42,463 nucleotides of DNA from Zygnema cylindricum. Its lineage: Eukaryota; Streptophyta; Zygnematophyceae; Zygnematales; Zygnemataceae. The translations under genes and the position numbers were made by a program. This document shows, one piece after another, positions 18,831-28,510 of this stretch. Each line of letters starts with the position of its first letter. Positions within the stretch are counted from its first letter, which is position 1. Location of the stretch: contig JBBHKE010000854.1 of assembly GCA_037447655.1 (NCBI GenBank), positions 104,775 to 147,237 on the forward strand. The letters run 5' to 3'. The notes beneath the pieces were generated by a model. It ran no database searches. It was given only the letters and a program-made list of their open reading frames with translations, and was not told where the DNA came from.

Positions 18831-20359
18831 TGTAACAGTAATAGTGGATCGAAATTGTTTGTAAATGGAAATTAAAGTGTTACGAATATAGAGTTTTGAA
18901 TTTGATAGACGTCCACCAAAGAATCCCACGATTTGGGGTTGTATTTTAAAAGATACAGTGATTGGTGTATTTAGGCAACAGCACGAGGTCAAAATAACGA
19001 ATGGGTGTTCATTGTTACGAGTTAAGGGTCAAACTAGCCGCGGAATTTAAGGTGTACGTTTATAAAGTACATCATCAATCGCTATTAGAGTATATAACGC
19101 CAATTCGGTGCCCTTTTTCAAAAAAAAAAAAACCCTAAATACAATCCATAATTCTATTTTTTCCATTATTCTAATTAAGGTTTTTTGTTCAATTAGCGTA
19201 AATAATGGAAGTACACTGCGATGGAAATAGTGTGGAGTACGAACAAGACATTTCCGTACGAAGTGGTACTTTTTGAATTACAAAGGCATAAAAAGACACT
19301 TAACATTATTGCGCACACATGTGAATGTGCACTGGAAGAAAGAGATGCAAACTCGTCGACAAAAATCACGTTCTCATATGTTCGTCCGTCGACCGTGTGA
19401 ACAGCGCGACGGCGTACGATTTGTCAGATTTTGTACCAATACACATATTAGTGTAGACATTGAAAGGGCGGGAATTTATTATTCAGGACAACCCAAATTA
19501 CAGTTAGGGATTAATTAGTATTTATATTTTTTTTCAAAAAAACAAAAAATCCCGATTAGTGTTTATAACACAATTTTTTTTTAGGCTATTTATTCATTTA
19601 CTCTTAAAGCGATTGACGGTGTACCAAATGAAATCAATATTTCGTTAGGTACGCACGGTGGTTCGTTTCGTACAATTTTTAGTACGAAACGTCACTTTCA
19701 CTTTATGGAATTTCGTAGGACGTTTCGAGTGCGAAATTTGCGCCGCACATTCGTGCGAAGTCGCGTTTCGTTTATCGCGCACTTTTGCACGTAAATGTTA
19801 CGTAGTGAAACGTAGCGTTTGATTGGTTAAATATGCTACGTAGTTAGTAAGAGATTTGGCACGTTTTTGCATTGGTCAGTTTGAGTCCTTGCTGATGAAT
19901 GATTGCCCCAGGTAAAACCTGTTCAACGGAGCGTTGACTCTCACCTGGCGGGCCCAAGGCGATGATGGATAAATAGTGAAGTCTAAGAGAAGAGTAGGCA
20001 TCTTTTCCTTTGGAAAAAGTTTGTGGAAATTTTGACTGATCTTGGTCCTGAGCGATTAAAACCAAATTGGAGCAATGACATTTTTGCACTGAAATCTTTT
20101 ACTAACTTACTAGTGTTTTAGTAGTTAAGAGATAGAATTATTAAGAGTAGAGAGTTGTGGAAAACACTTTAAAAGAAGGGTTAAGCCACGAGGGCAGGAG
20201 ACCAAGCTAATGTTATGTGGACAAAAGCTTCTTCTAATTTAAAGTTTATCCTTATGTGAGTGTTTTCCAATGTGGATGTGTATTTTCCAATGTGTGGAAT
20301 GTGTGGTTGAAATTGGTTGTAGTAATGGGATTTTTTGAGAGGTAGGAGATCCAATTACA
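18831..20359 (+). repeat. 5' LTR (1529 bp)
   Basis: Begins TGTAACAGTAATAGTGG and ends AGATCCAATTACA. It contains a nested 552-bp inverted-repeat element (19070-19621). A perfect 10-bp inverted repeat, CGTTTCGTAC and GTACGAAACG, lies at 19664-19673 and 19682-19691. TATATAAC at about 19092 inside the nested element is the best TATA-like sequence in the LTR. Compared with the 3' LTR, the first 240 bp differ at about 9% of positions by eye, whereas about 230 bp from 19790 are identical. Confidence 0.95.
19070..19621. mobile_element. Nested 552-bp inverted-repeat element in the 5' LTR
   Basis: The left end reads CATCATCAATCGCTATTAGAG and the right end, reversed, CACCGTCAATCGCTTTAAGAG, with TA on both sides (19068-19069, 19622-19623). 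Its interior carries an 81-aa frame (19273-19518, MNYKGIKRHLTLLRTHVNVH...) with counterparts in the two other copies. I do not recognise this protein; it could be a transposase relic or chance. Length and ends match the free-standing copy at 32932-33481, which is what shows it is a separate element and not part of the LTR. Confidence 0.8.
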
Positions 20360-20361
20360 TA

Positions 20362-20373
20362 TGGTATCAAAGC
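20362..20373 (+). promoter_or_regulatory. Primer binding site, initiator Met-tRNA type
   Basis: TGGTATCAAAGC lies 2 bp inside the 5' LTR. It differs at one position from TGGTATCAGAGC, the complement of the 3' end of plant initiator methionine tRNA, the usual primer of plant Ty3/gypsy and Ty1/copia elements. Confidence 0.9.
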
Positions 20374-21160
20374 TTTGGTTAGAAATCAAGGAGAAGTTTG
20401 CTCACCCAAAAATCGACTACCGTGCCTGGTGAGGGTGCTCTGACCTATGTCGGTGAAACCACAATGTGAAGTGGTAGGGGATTAAAGGGAAACTAATTTA
20501 CTACGCTGCCAGCAGCCGTTGGTTAGGTGTGGGGCGTGCTTAGGTCCTAAGGACTTAGGCGGGGAGGGCAGTGTAGCCACCGCTGAAGCTCACTCAAATT
20601 ACCTAGAGGCCAAACAAACTTGCCTTCTCATAACAATGATTCATGTGTAGAGGGAGGGCTTGAAGCCATGAAGGGTGAGGATGTGAGGATTAGAGAGTAA
20701 AAGATCTTGATGTTGTAGGAAATGGGAAATTTGCTAATGGTGGAAAAGAAAAGTGGAGCACTTCACTCATTCAAGAGCAAAAGAGTCCATAAATGACTAA
20801 AATTTTTTTCAAACCCTAAATTGTTACCTTTGATTGCTTTCAATTTTGCTATTGCAAAATTTGTGGTTGAATTTTACTTTTGAGAACTTTGAATTTTGTT
20901 GTTGCAAAATTTGTCGGGAAACTTTTACCTTTATATTTCAATGTTTGGGAAACTTGAATTTTCACTAACTTACTTTTAATGTTTATTTGATTTTTCAGAT
21001 TTTGATATCTTTCAAAAGATTTGTAAAAAAAATGAAGTCTTGGATTGGAGAAATATGAGGATTTTAAATCAGCTGCAAACTCTTTTGGATAATTATACTC
21101 TACCTTTTTTTTATTGCTTGATTTCATTGTGTGATAAAAGCAAATTTTGCATGGAAACGT
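20374..21160 (+). other. Untranslated leader of the LTR retrotransposon
   Basis: Between the primer binding site and the first gag-like codons. No conserved coding sequence; T-rich in the second half. Frames here are short and of no recognisable composition. Confidence 0.5.
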
Positions 21161-22400
21161 AAAATGAAAATGCCTTGAATGTGTTGACGAAACGTTGTGT
21201 GAAATTGGTCAAAAGATTTAATAATCATGCTATTGTTGTGGATGAAACAATATTTGAGTTGAAAAGTGAATTGAAGGATGTTAAGGAAAATGGAAATATT
21301 TCAAATCAGAAATTGGATGAGCTAATTAATTTAATTTAGTCTGGAAATGATGTTAATGACCAAAAGGGTGAGAGTGGAAGATATTTGAAATTGTCTATCA
21401 GTGAAGCACCATCCTTCGATGGTAAGAATATTGATGAGTTAGATGCTTGGATTTTTCATATGGAGTATTATTTAGAATATAGGAATTGAGATCGCGATGA
21501 TTACATTTTTTTTTGCTGTTAGCTTTCTGAAAAGTGATGCTCAAATTTGGTATTACACTTAGAGAAAGTCTAATTTGAATCCTGATAATGCTGATTGGGA
21601 AGATTTTAAAACCGCAATCAAATCGCGTTTCTTATCTGTCACTTACAAATCTAGAATGGAAGAAAAGTGGCTTATAAATCTAGAATGGAAGAAAAGTGGC
21701 TGAACTGTAAGTACACTAAATTTGTGAAAGATTATGTTGTGGAATTTGACTCATCTAGTCTTCACGTCATGGGTTTGACTGATGAAATGGCTAAGTTGCA
21801 TATCTTGAATTATTAGAATCCTATACTAAAATCTAAACTGAAACATCAAAAATTTAATAATTTTGAAGGAACTACACGATAAAGCATTGGAAATAGATGA
21901 TCAATTGGGGTATAATCATGAAACTCGATCACTCAAGGGAAATTTCAATGAAGTATCACAGTGGGGTGAAAAGCAATTTGAGGAAGAGGGTATGAATGTA
22001 GGTCTTGTGAATAGGCAAAATATCTTCAGGGGAATTCAGATAAGTGGACAGAGTGTTAATGCAGGAAATAAATTTCACAATAGAGGGGGCTACATTAAGA
22101 GTCAAAAACCGAGCATTAATGCTCAAAAACCTAATCTTACCATACCCACATGCACTATCTATCAAAAAAAAAGTCATATTGCATTTGAGTGCGTACAACT
22201 GAAGAAAATTAACTGTTATAACTGTGGAGAGGAGGGACATTTCAGCAGAGAATGCACAAAACCGAAAAAAAAGTCACTTGTTTTAAATGCGGAGGTCCAA
22301 ATCATTACGCTAAAGACTGTACAGATAAAGGATCCCTTAAAACAATTGATGTCAATGAAGACAATTGATGTCAATGAAGGTCTTCAAGAAAATATTGCAT
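21160..22400 (+). pseudogene. gag-like capsid/nucleocapsid region, broken
   Basis: Fragments in several frames. An N-terminal charged segment and LKLSISEAPSFDGKNIDELD (about 21390) precede the retrotransposon gag core (DWEDFKTAIKSRF, about 21594). Near 22209-22255 there is a CCHC knuckle C-Y-N-C-G-E-E-G-H-F-S-R-E-C; a second, C-F-K-C-G-G-P-N-H-Y-A-K-D-C, follows at about 22278 in another frame, so a frameshift separates them. A third, upstream one has lost a Cys (CTIYQKKSHIAFEC). Stops occur at about 21336, 21487 and 21816. A 29-bp tandem duplication (21642-21699) also breaks the frame. Confidence 0.85.
21642..21699. repeat. 29-bp tandem duplication in gag
   Basis: CTTACAAATCTAGAATGGAA... 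at 21642-21670 is repeated at 21671-21699 with one mismatch. 29 is not a multiple of 3, so the duplication shifts the frame. Confidence 0.9.
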
Positions 22401-22679
22401 TATAACTAGCTGAGCAGGAAGCCCAGAAGGTGGGAAACGTAAAGGACTAGTTGAAAGTCCTCAGTTGAGTCGACCAGATCCAAAGGTTAAGGAGTTAACT
22501 TTGGAGGGCAAGTTGATGTCAATGAAGACAATTGATGTCAATGAAGGTCTTCAAGAAAATATTGCATTATAACTAGCTGAGCAGGAAGCCCAGAAGGTGG
22601 GAAACGTAAAGGACTAGTTGAAAGTCCTCAGTTGAGTCGACCAGATCTAAAGGTTAAGGAGTTAACTTTGGAGGGCAAG
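22346..22679. repeat. 167-bp tandem duplication between gag and protease
   Basis: Positions 22346-22512 and 22513-22679 are direct copies; I see a single difference (AGATCCAAA versus AGATCTAAA). Each copy starts with a smaller internal repeat of TTGATGTCAATGAAG. The near-identity makes this younger than most other damage in the element. Confidence 0.93.
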
Positions 22680-24700
22680 CTAATGAATGGAAAGGCTAGC
22701 ATAGCTGAATTTATTATGATGCTAACTACACTCCATAATTTGAACAATCTTTCTGATGAAATCTTAACAACAGACCTATGTTAGGACAGCTAAGTAACGA
22801 TGACACAAGACATAGTTTGATCAGATTCGAGTCTTTAGTGGAAGGGAAACCATTAAGAATTATGGTAGATTCAGGTGCAACACATAATTTTATTTCACAT
22901 AAGTTTGTAGAGGAAAATAAAATTCCTACAGTCATAAGAGAAAAACCTTTGCATGTTCAGGTGGCAAATGGTAATAAGTCCACATTAGATTTACAAACTG
23001 ACACAATAGAAGTTGATATCCAAGGGCATAAAATGAAAGTTGTGTGAAATAATGAATTTGGGTAGTGTGGAGCTAATACTAGGAAAGCCCTGGCTAACAT
23101 AACAAAACCCTCAAATTAATTGAAAAACCAACACTTTGAGAGTGAAGTCTGACAACGGCTGAAAGGTTTTGCAAGCATTACAACCGAATAAATTGCATAG
23201 GAATCATATAAATAACATAACCAAATTGGGAGTGGAAGGTTTGATTTATGCTAAACAATTTAAAAATCATTTGAAAGATAAAACAAATTGTACTTTCTTG
23301 TTATTAGTAACTGAGGCAGTTACTGATGAAAGGGGGGGAGAAAACACTAACATTGATGTTATTCCTAAATCACACACGACTATTAATCTTGAAAAACAAA
23401 AATCTGATTTTGTAACTGACAGAAACACATTTGATGTTGCTATACAAGATTTGATTTTTGAATTTCAAGATGTTTTCCCAAGTGATTTACCCACAAGAAG
23501 GTCACCTTCCCGAGATGTGGAACATATTATTAACCTTGAACCTGGTTGTGGTCCTCCTGTCACATGAATTTATAAGCATAGTTTCTTTGAGCAGTAGGAG
23601 TTAAAGAAACAGATCAAGGAGCTTCTAGAGAAAGGACATATTCAGCCCAGCAAATCACCGTACGGAGCACTAGTTCTCTTTTTCAAAAAGAAAGACGGAA
23701 CGTTGAGAATGTGTGTCGACTATCGTAGTATGAACAAGATTACGGTGAAGGATAAGTATCCGTTTTCTTTAATGTATGATTTGATAAATCGTTTGAAAGG
23801 TGCTAAATTATTTTCTTTGATTGATCTGGTAGTGGTTTTAAACAAGTGCCAATTAAGACCGAAGATGTTGACAAAACTGCGTTTAGAACTAGAGTCAATC
23901 ATTTTGAATGGATAGTGATGCCATTTAGCTTGACAAATGTACGACCTACTTATCAAAGATAAATGAACCAAACCTTTTCAGATTATATAGATGAGTTTGT
24001 TCAGGTGTTTATAAATGATATTCTAATTTACAGCGAATTTATAGAATAACATGTAATTCATTAAATGAAAGTACGAAAAGGTTGAGGGAAAGAAAACTAT
24101 ATAGAAAATTGTCAAAATCCAGTTTTCTTAAAAGTGAACAATTATTTTTGGGACATGTTAGTGGGGAAGGTGTTTAAACATCATCACAGTGAACTGTAAA
24201 TTCTTTATTATTGCAATCCAAAATTGGAAGCAACCCACTAATGTCACAGAAGTTAGATCATTTTTGGGATTGGCCACTTATTACATGAAATTTATCAAGA
24301 ACTTTAGTATGATCGCCGCACCTTTGACGGATTTACTTAGGGAGAAAGAGACGTTTGTGTGGGGAACCGATCAAGAGAGAGCTTTCGAGGAACTAAAAAG
24401 AAAGTTGACCTCTACCCCTAAACTGGTGTATCTTGATCTTGCTAGGGAAATTGAGGTTCTGATCACTATTGATGCATCAGATAAAGGTCTATGTGCAGTC
24501 ATAAGTCAAAAAGTCGGCAAACACTTTCACCCTTTTGCTTTTAAGTCCAGGAAAGTCAATGATGCTGAAAAGAACTTTCTAGCATTGGAAAAAGAATTAC
24601 TCGCAATAGTTCATGCATTGGTGAAATGGCGTTGTTATTCGCATAATAAAGAATTTACAGTTCACTGTGATGATAAGGCACTCTGTTATCTACAGAGATT

Positions 24701-24763
24701 AAGTGATGCACAGATTATAATTAAGTGATGCACAGATTATAATAAAGTGATGCACAGATTATG
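24701..24763. repeat. Three tandem copies of a 22-bp unit in RNase H
   Basis: AAGTGATGCACAGATTATAA-type units start at 24701, 24723 and 24745 (the last partial). Each is 22 bp, so they disrupt the reading frame at the RNase H end. Confidence 0.92.
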
Positions 24764-26085
24764 ACTGGCAGATAGGTTAGGTGGATGGAAAAATTGGCAT
24801 ATTTCAAATTTAATGTCAAACATATTCTTGGAAAGACAAATGTAGTCGCAGATCCTTTAAGTAGATGTTTTGAATTATATGTGATGGTTCAGAATAATTG
24901 TTTTTAGATGCGTTAAAAATGGTTATGATAAAGATCCTTATTTTGCTGTGATTTGCAAGAATTTTTCCGGGGGGGATTCTGACCGACTAAATAAGAGACA
25001 TGTCGAAAAGTTTAGAATAAAAGATGGTTTACTGTATTTGCGAACTAGAGGTAGATTATGCATTCATGAAGTGGGAAACCTAAGAAAACAACTTTTACAA
25101 GAAGCCCATGAACATTTAGGACATCTGGGTCGTGATAAAACTCTTAGTTGGTTGCAGAATAGGTTATTTTGGCCCGCGATGGCAAAGGAGGTGTCAAAAC
25201 ACGTGGAAAGTTGTGTCCCTTGCCAATAGAGTAAACCTAATAACCAAAAACCTAGAGGTCTCTTAAAACCTTTAGATATCCTCGAAGACCATAGGAATCT
25301 ATCAGTATGGATTTTATTGTCAGATTGCCAACTACATCTAGAAAAAATGACTGTATCATGGTCGTAGTTGATTGGTTCAATAAAATGGCAATATTTATCC
25401 CTTGCAAAACTACTAATTCAAATGTCGATATTGCAAAGTTACATTTTGACAATGTGTTAGACATCATAGAGTCTCTCTGTCTATAGTCAGTGATAGGGAT
25501 TCTAAATATATGTCTGCATTTTGGAAAGAATTGCAGCAAAATTTAGGCACTGGATTAAAAATGAGTACCTCTTATCATCCTCAGATAGATGGACATGCAA
25601 AAAGGATGAACCGTACACTAGAGGAAATGCTTAAGACTGTTTGCATACTTAGGACTATTTGCAATGGAGTCCATAACACATAGGAATCTAAACTGCCATT
25701 AATGGAATTTGCATACAATTCATCTAAACATGCCAGTACAGGATTCTCACCGTTTGAAGTTGCATACGGATACCAACCCACATAAGCATTAGCCTTAATA
25801 ATAGGGGTCACTCAAGAGAGTAGAGGTTCTGGAACAGAGTTTCGGGAATACATTCAAACAGTTTGGAAAACAGTACGTGATGCATTAGTGGAGGAACAAA
25901 TGAGGCAAGAGTTAAATGCTAATCGCAAACGGGGTGATTGGGTGGTAAGCACAGGTGACAAGGTTTGGCTTTCTACAACTCATTACAAACGTAGGATCGA
26001 GGGACAATTGGATCCTACGGGGAAATTTGCTCCTAAGTACATTGGACCATTTACTATAATCGAGATGATATCGTCAGTTGCTGCC

Positions 26086-26165
26086 AAATTGGACTTTTCG
26101 ACTTCAACAAAAAATCATCCAGTAAAAATTGGACTTTTCGACTTCAACAAAAAATCATCCAGTAA
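26086..26165. repeat. 40-bp tandem duplication in the integrase tail
   Basis: AAATTGGACTTTTCGACTTC... at 26086-26125 is repeated exactly at 26126-26165. 40 is not a multiple of 3. Confidence 0.92.
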
Positions 26166-26456
26166 TACACATCAGTGAACTGAAACCAGCAAACTTTCGG
26201 CCAACTGATAGAGAATTGGAATTGGATCTTTCAATAATTACGGAACTTGAGGTCCACAGATAGGTAATAGATTGGGTTGGTCAACGGTTTAAGGTCGGCA
26301 ATAGTATATTTTGGCAAGTGCATTATCTAGGAAGGCTAGAAGATGAGTTAACTTTAGAAGAAAATGTTTGGAGTTTTTACAAGGTATTGGAAGGATAATA
26401 AAATAGAAGTCTCGTCTTGAGAATTAAATGTGTTTTAACTGAGGTTAGTTAAATAT

Positions 26457-26466
26457 AAGGAGGGGA
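26457..26466 (+). promoter_or_regulatory. Polypurine tract of the LTR element
   Basis: AAGGAGGGGA sits 3 bp before the 3' LTR, the expected place for the plus-strand primer of reverse transcription. Confidence 0.8.
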
Positions 26467-26469
26467 TGA

Positions 26470-27996
26470 TGTAACAGTAATAGTGGATCGAACTTGTTCG
26501 TAAATAGGTATTTAAGTGTTACGATTATAAGGTTTTGAATTTGATAGACGTCGGCGAAAGAATAGCACGATTTGGGGTTGTATTTTAAAAGATATAGTGA
26601 TTGGTGTATTTAGGCGACAGCGCGAGGTCAAAACAGCGAATGGGTGTTCATTGTTACGAGTTAAGGGTCAAACTAGCAGCGAAATTTAAGGCGTACGTTT
26701 ATAAAGTACATCGTCAATCGCTATTAGAGTATATAAGGCCAATTCGGTGCCCTTTTTTCAAAAAAAAAAAACCTGAAATACAATCCATAATTCTATTTAT
26801 TCCATTAGTCTAATTAGGTTATTTTTCAATTAGCGTTAATAGTGGAAGTACACTGTGATGGAAATAGTGTGGCGTACGGACAAGGTATCTCCGTATGAAA
26901 TGGTACTTTTTTAATTACAAAAGCATAAAAAGACACTTAACATTATTGCGCACACATGTGAATGTGCACTGGAAGAAAGAGATGCAAACTCGTCGACAAA
27001 AATCACGTTCTCGTATGTTCGTCCGTCGACCGTGTGAAAAGCGCGACGACCCACGATTTGTCAGATTTTGTACGGATACATATATTACTGTAGATATTGA
27101 AAGGGTGGGTATTTATTATTCAGGACGACCCAAAATACAGTTAGGGATTAATTAGAATATATATATTTTTTCCAAAAAAAAAAATCTCGATTAGTGTTAA
27201 TAACACTATTTGTTTTTTTACGCTATTTATTCCTTTACTCTAATAGCGATTGACGGTGTACCAAACCAAATCAATATTTCGTTAGGTACGCACGATGCTT
27301 CGTTTGGTACAATTTTTAGTACGAAACGTCACTTTTACTTTATCGAATTTTGTAAGAAGTTTTGCGTGCGAAATTTGCGACGCACGTCCGTGCGAAGTCA
27401 CGTTTCGTTTATCGCGCACTTTTGCACGTAAATGTTACGTAGTGAAACGTAGCGTTTGATTGGTTAAATATGCTACGTAGTTAGTAAGAGATTTGGCACG
27501 TTTTTGCATTGGTCAGTTTGAGTCCTTGCTGATGAATGATTGCCCCAGGTAAAACCTGTTCAACGGAGCGTTGACTCTCACCTGGCGGGCCCAAGGCGAT
27601 GATGGATAAATAGTGAAGTCTAAGAGAAGAGTAGGCATCTTTTCCTTTGGAAAAAGTTTATGGAAATTCTGACTGATCTTGGTCCCGAGCGATTAAAACC
27701 AAATTGGAGCAATGGCATTTTTGCATTGAAATCTCTTACTAACTAACTAGTGGTTTAGTAGTTGAGAGATAGAATTATTAAGGGTGGAAAGTAGTGGAAA
27801 ACACTTTAAAAGAAGGGTTGAGCCACGAGGGCAAGAGACCAAGCTAATGTTATGTGGACAAAAGCTTCTTCTAATTTAAAGTTTATCCTTATGTGAGTGT
27901 TTTCCAATGTGGATGTGTATTTTCCAATGTGTGGAATGTGTGGTTCAAATTGGTTGTAGTAATGGGATTTTATGAGAGGTAAGAGATCCTATTACA
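26470..27996 (+). repeat. 3' LTR (1527 bp)
   Basis: Begins TGTAACAGTAATAGTGG and ends AGATCCTATTACA, colinear with the 5' LTR including the nested 550-bp element (26709-27258). The inverted repeat CGTTTCGTAC/GTACGAAACG of the 5' LTR has one mismatch here (CGTTTGGTAC). The last 565 bp differ from the 5' LTR by roughly 3%, the first 240 bp by about 9%. Confidence 0.95.
26709..27258. mobile_element. Nested 550-bp inverted-repeat element in the 3' LTR
   Basis: Ends CATCGTCAATCGCTATTAGAG and, reversed, CACCGTCAATCGCTATTAGAG; TA on both sides (26707-26708, 27259-27260). The internal frame is open as 86 aa (26895-27155). It is the LTR-duplicated partner of 19070-19621. Confidence 0.8.
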
Positions 27997-28141
27997 ATAG
28001 TGTCGTTTTAAATAGTGTGGCTTACGATCGGTGTGTGACCATACAAAATTGTAACGTATTAACGAAAAAAGCACAAAAAATGATTTAATACATGTCGTTA
28101 TGATGTAACTGCGTTTTCACAAACCGTGTAGTGCAAACGTC

Positions 28142-28151
28142 NNNNNNNNNN
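28142..28151. other. Assembly gap (10 N)
   Basis: Ten unresolved bases, 146 bp beyond the right LTR end. A run of exactly ten suggests a scaffold join, so distance across it is unknown. Confidence 0.99.
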
Positions 28152-28381
28152 TTGTGATTTTTAAGTGTTCTCCAGGATTGGAGTCCTTTGATGGGAACGT
28201 AAATTAACGTTTTGTGTTCCAAGGCGCCTAAAGGAAAACAAAATGTATTGGTAGTATACATGTTAGCTGTATATTGTTGATGTAAGATGTTTTTAGACTC
28301 CTGTCTTGTTGAAGTGTCACCTTGAATTGCTAGTAAAGTGTGAACTTGAATTCCGAGTAAAGGGAAAAGGCTACGGTCGGT

Positions 28382-28510
28382 GGAGGAAAAGGAGAGAGAG
28401 GGCAAAAGAGGGGGGGAGAGCGAAGGGAAGAGAGAAGGGGAGAGGGAGGAGTTGGGGAAGGAGAGAGGGAAGGAGAGAGGGAATGAGAGGGAAAGGGAGG
28501 GAATAAGGGA
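28382..28510. repeat. GA-rich tract
   Basis: Purine tract of GGAGAGA and GGGAAGG units, the only sizeable one between 13 and 37 kb. A 66-aa Arg/Gly/Lys frame through it is a composition artefact. Confidence 0.85.

Larger units (their letters stand above)
22778..26397 (+). pseudogene. pol region (protease, reverse transcriptase, RNase H, integrase, chromodomain-like tail), broken
   Basis: Protease: MVDSGATHNFISHKF at about 22862, with the second half after a stop at 23045. Reverse transcriptase: [29 protein letters not shown] from about 23646, FSLIDL at about 23812, then a shift. The catalytic box reads F-I-N-D-I-L at about 24009, where the family has two Asp, so the first is replaced. RNase H: ITIDASDKGLCAV at about 24462. 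Integrase: HHCC zinc finger HLGHLGRDKT...CVPCQ at about 25113-25227, a heavily broken core to about 25800, then GKFAPKYIGPF at about 26022. The end (VIDWVGQRFKVGN...WQVHYLGR) resembles a chromodomain. Numerous stops and shifts mean no functional product. Confidence 0.9.
18831..27996 (+). mobile_element. Complete Ty3/gypsy LTR retrotransposon, chromovirus type, coding-dead
   Basis: The element is 9166 bp, bounded by TGTAACAG...TTACA LTRs and a perfect 5-bp target duplication ATAGT (18826-18830 and 27997-28001). Order inside: primer site, gag with CCHC knuckles, protease, reverse transcriptase, RNase H, integrase (HHCC, core, GPF-type end) and a C-terminal chromodomain-like segment. Reverse transcriptase preceding integrase places it in Ty3/gypsy; the GPF motif plus chromodomain-like tail suggests a chromovirus. 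Reading frames are interrupted by many stops, frameshifts and at least four internal tandem duplications. Both LTRs carry the same 550-bp inverted-repeat insertion, so that insertion preceded the transposition of this copy. Confidence 0.95.

Noticed and set aside
28382-28510. Arg/Gly-rich frame in the GA tract as an RGG-type protein
   Set aside because: Pure microsatellite translation with no upstream or downstream coding context.
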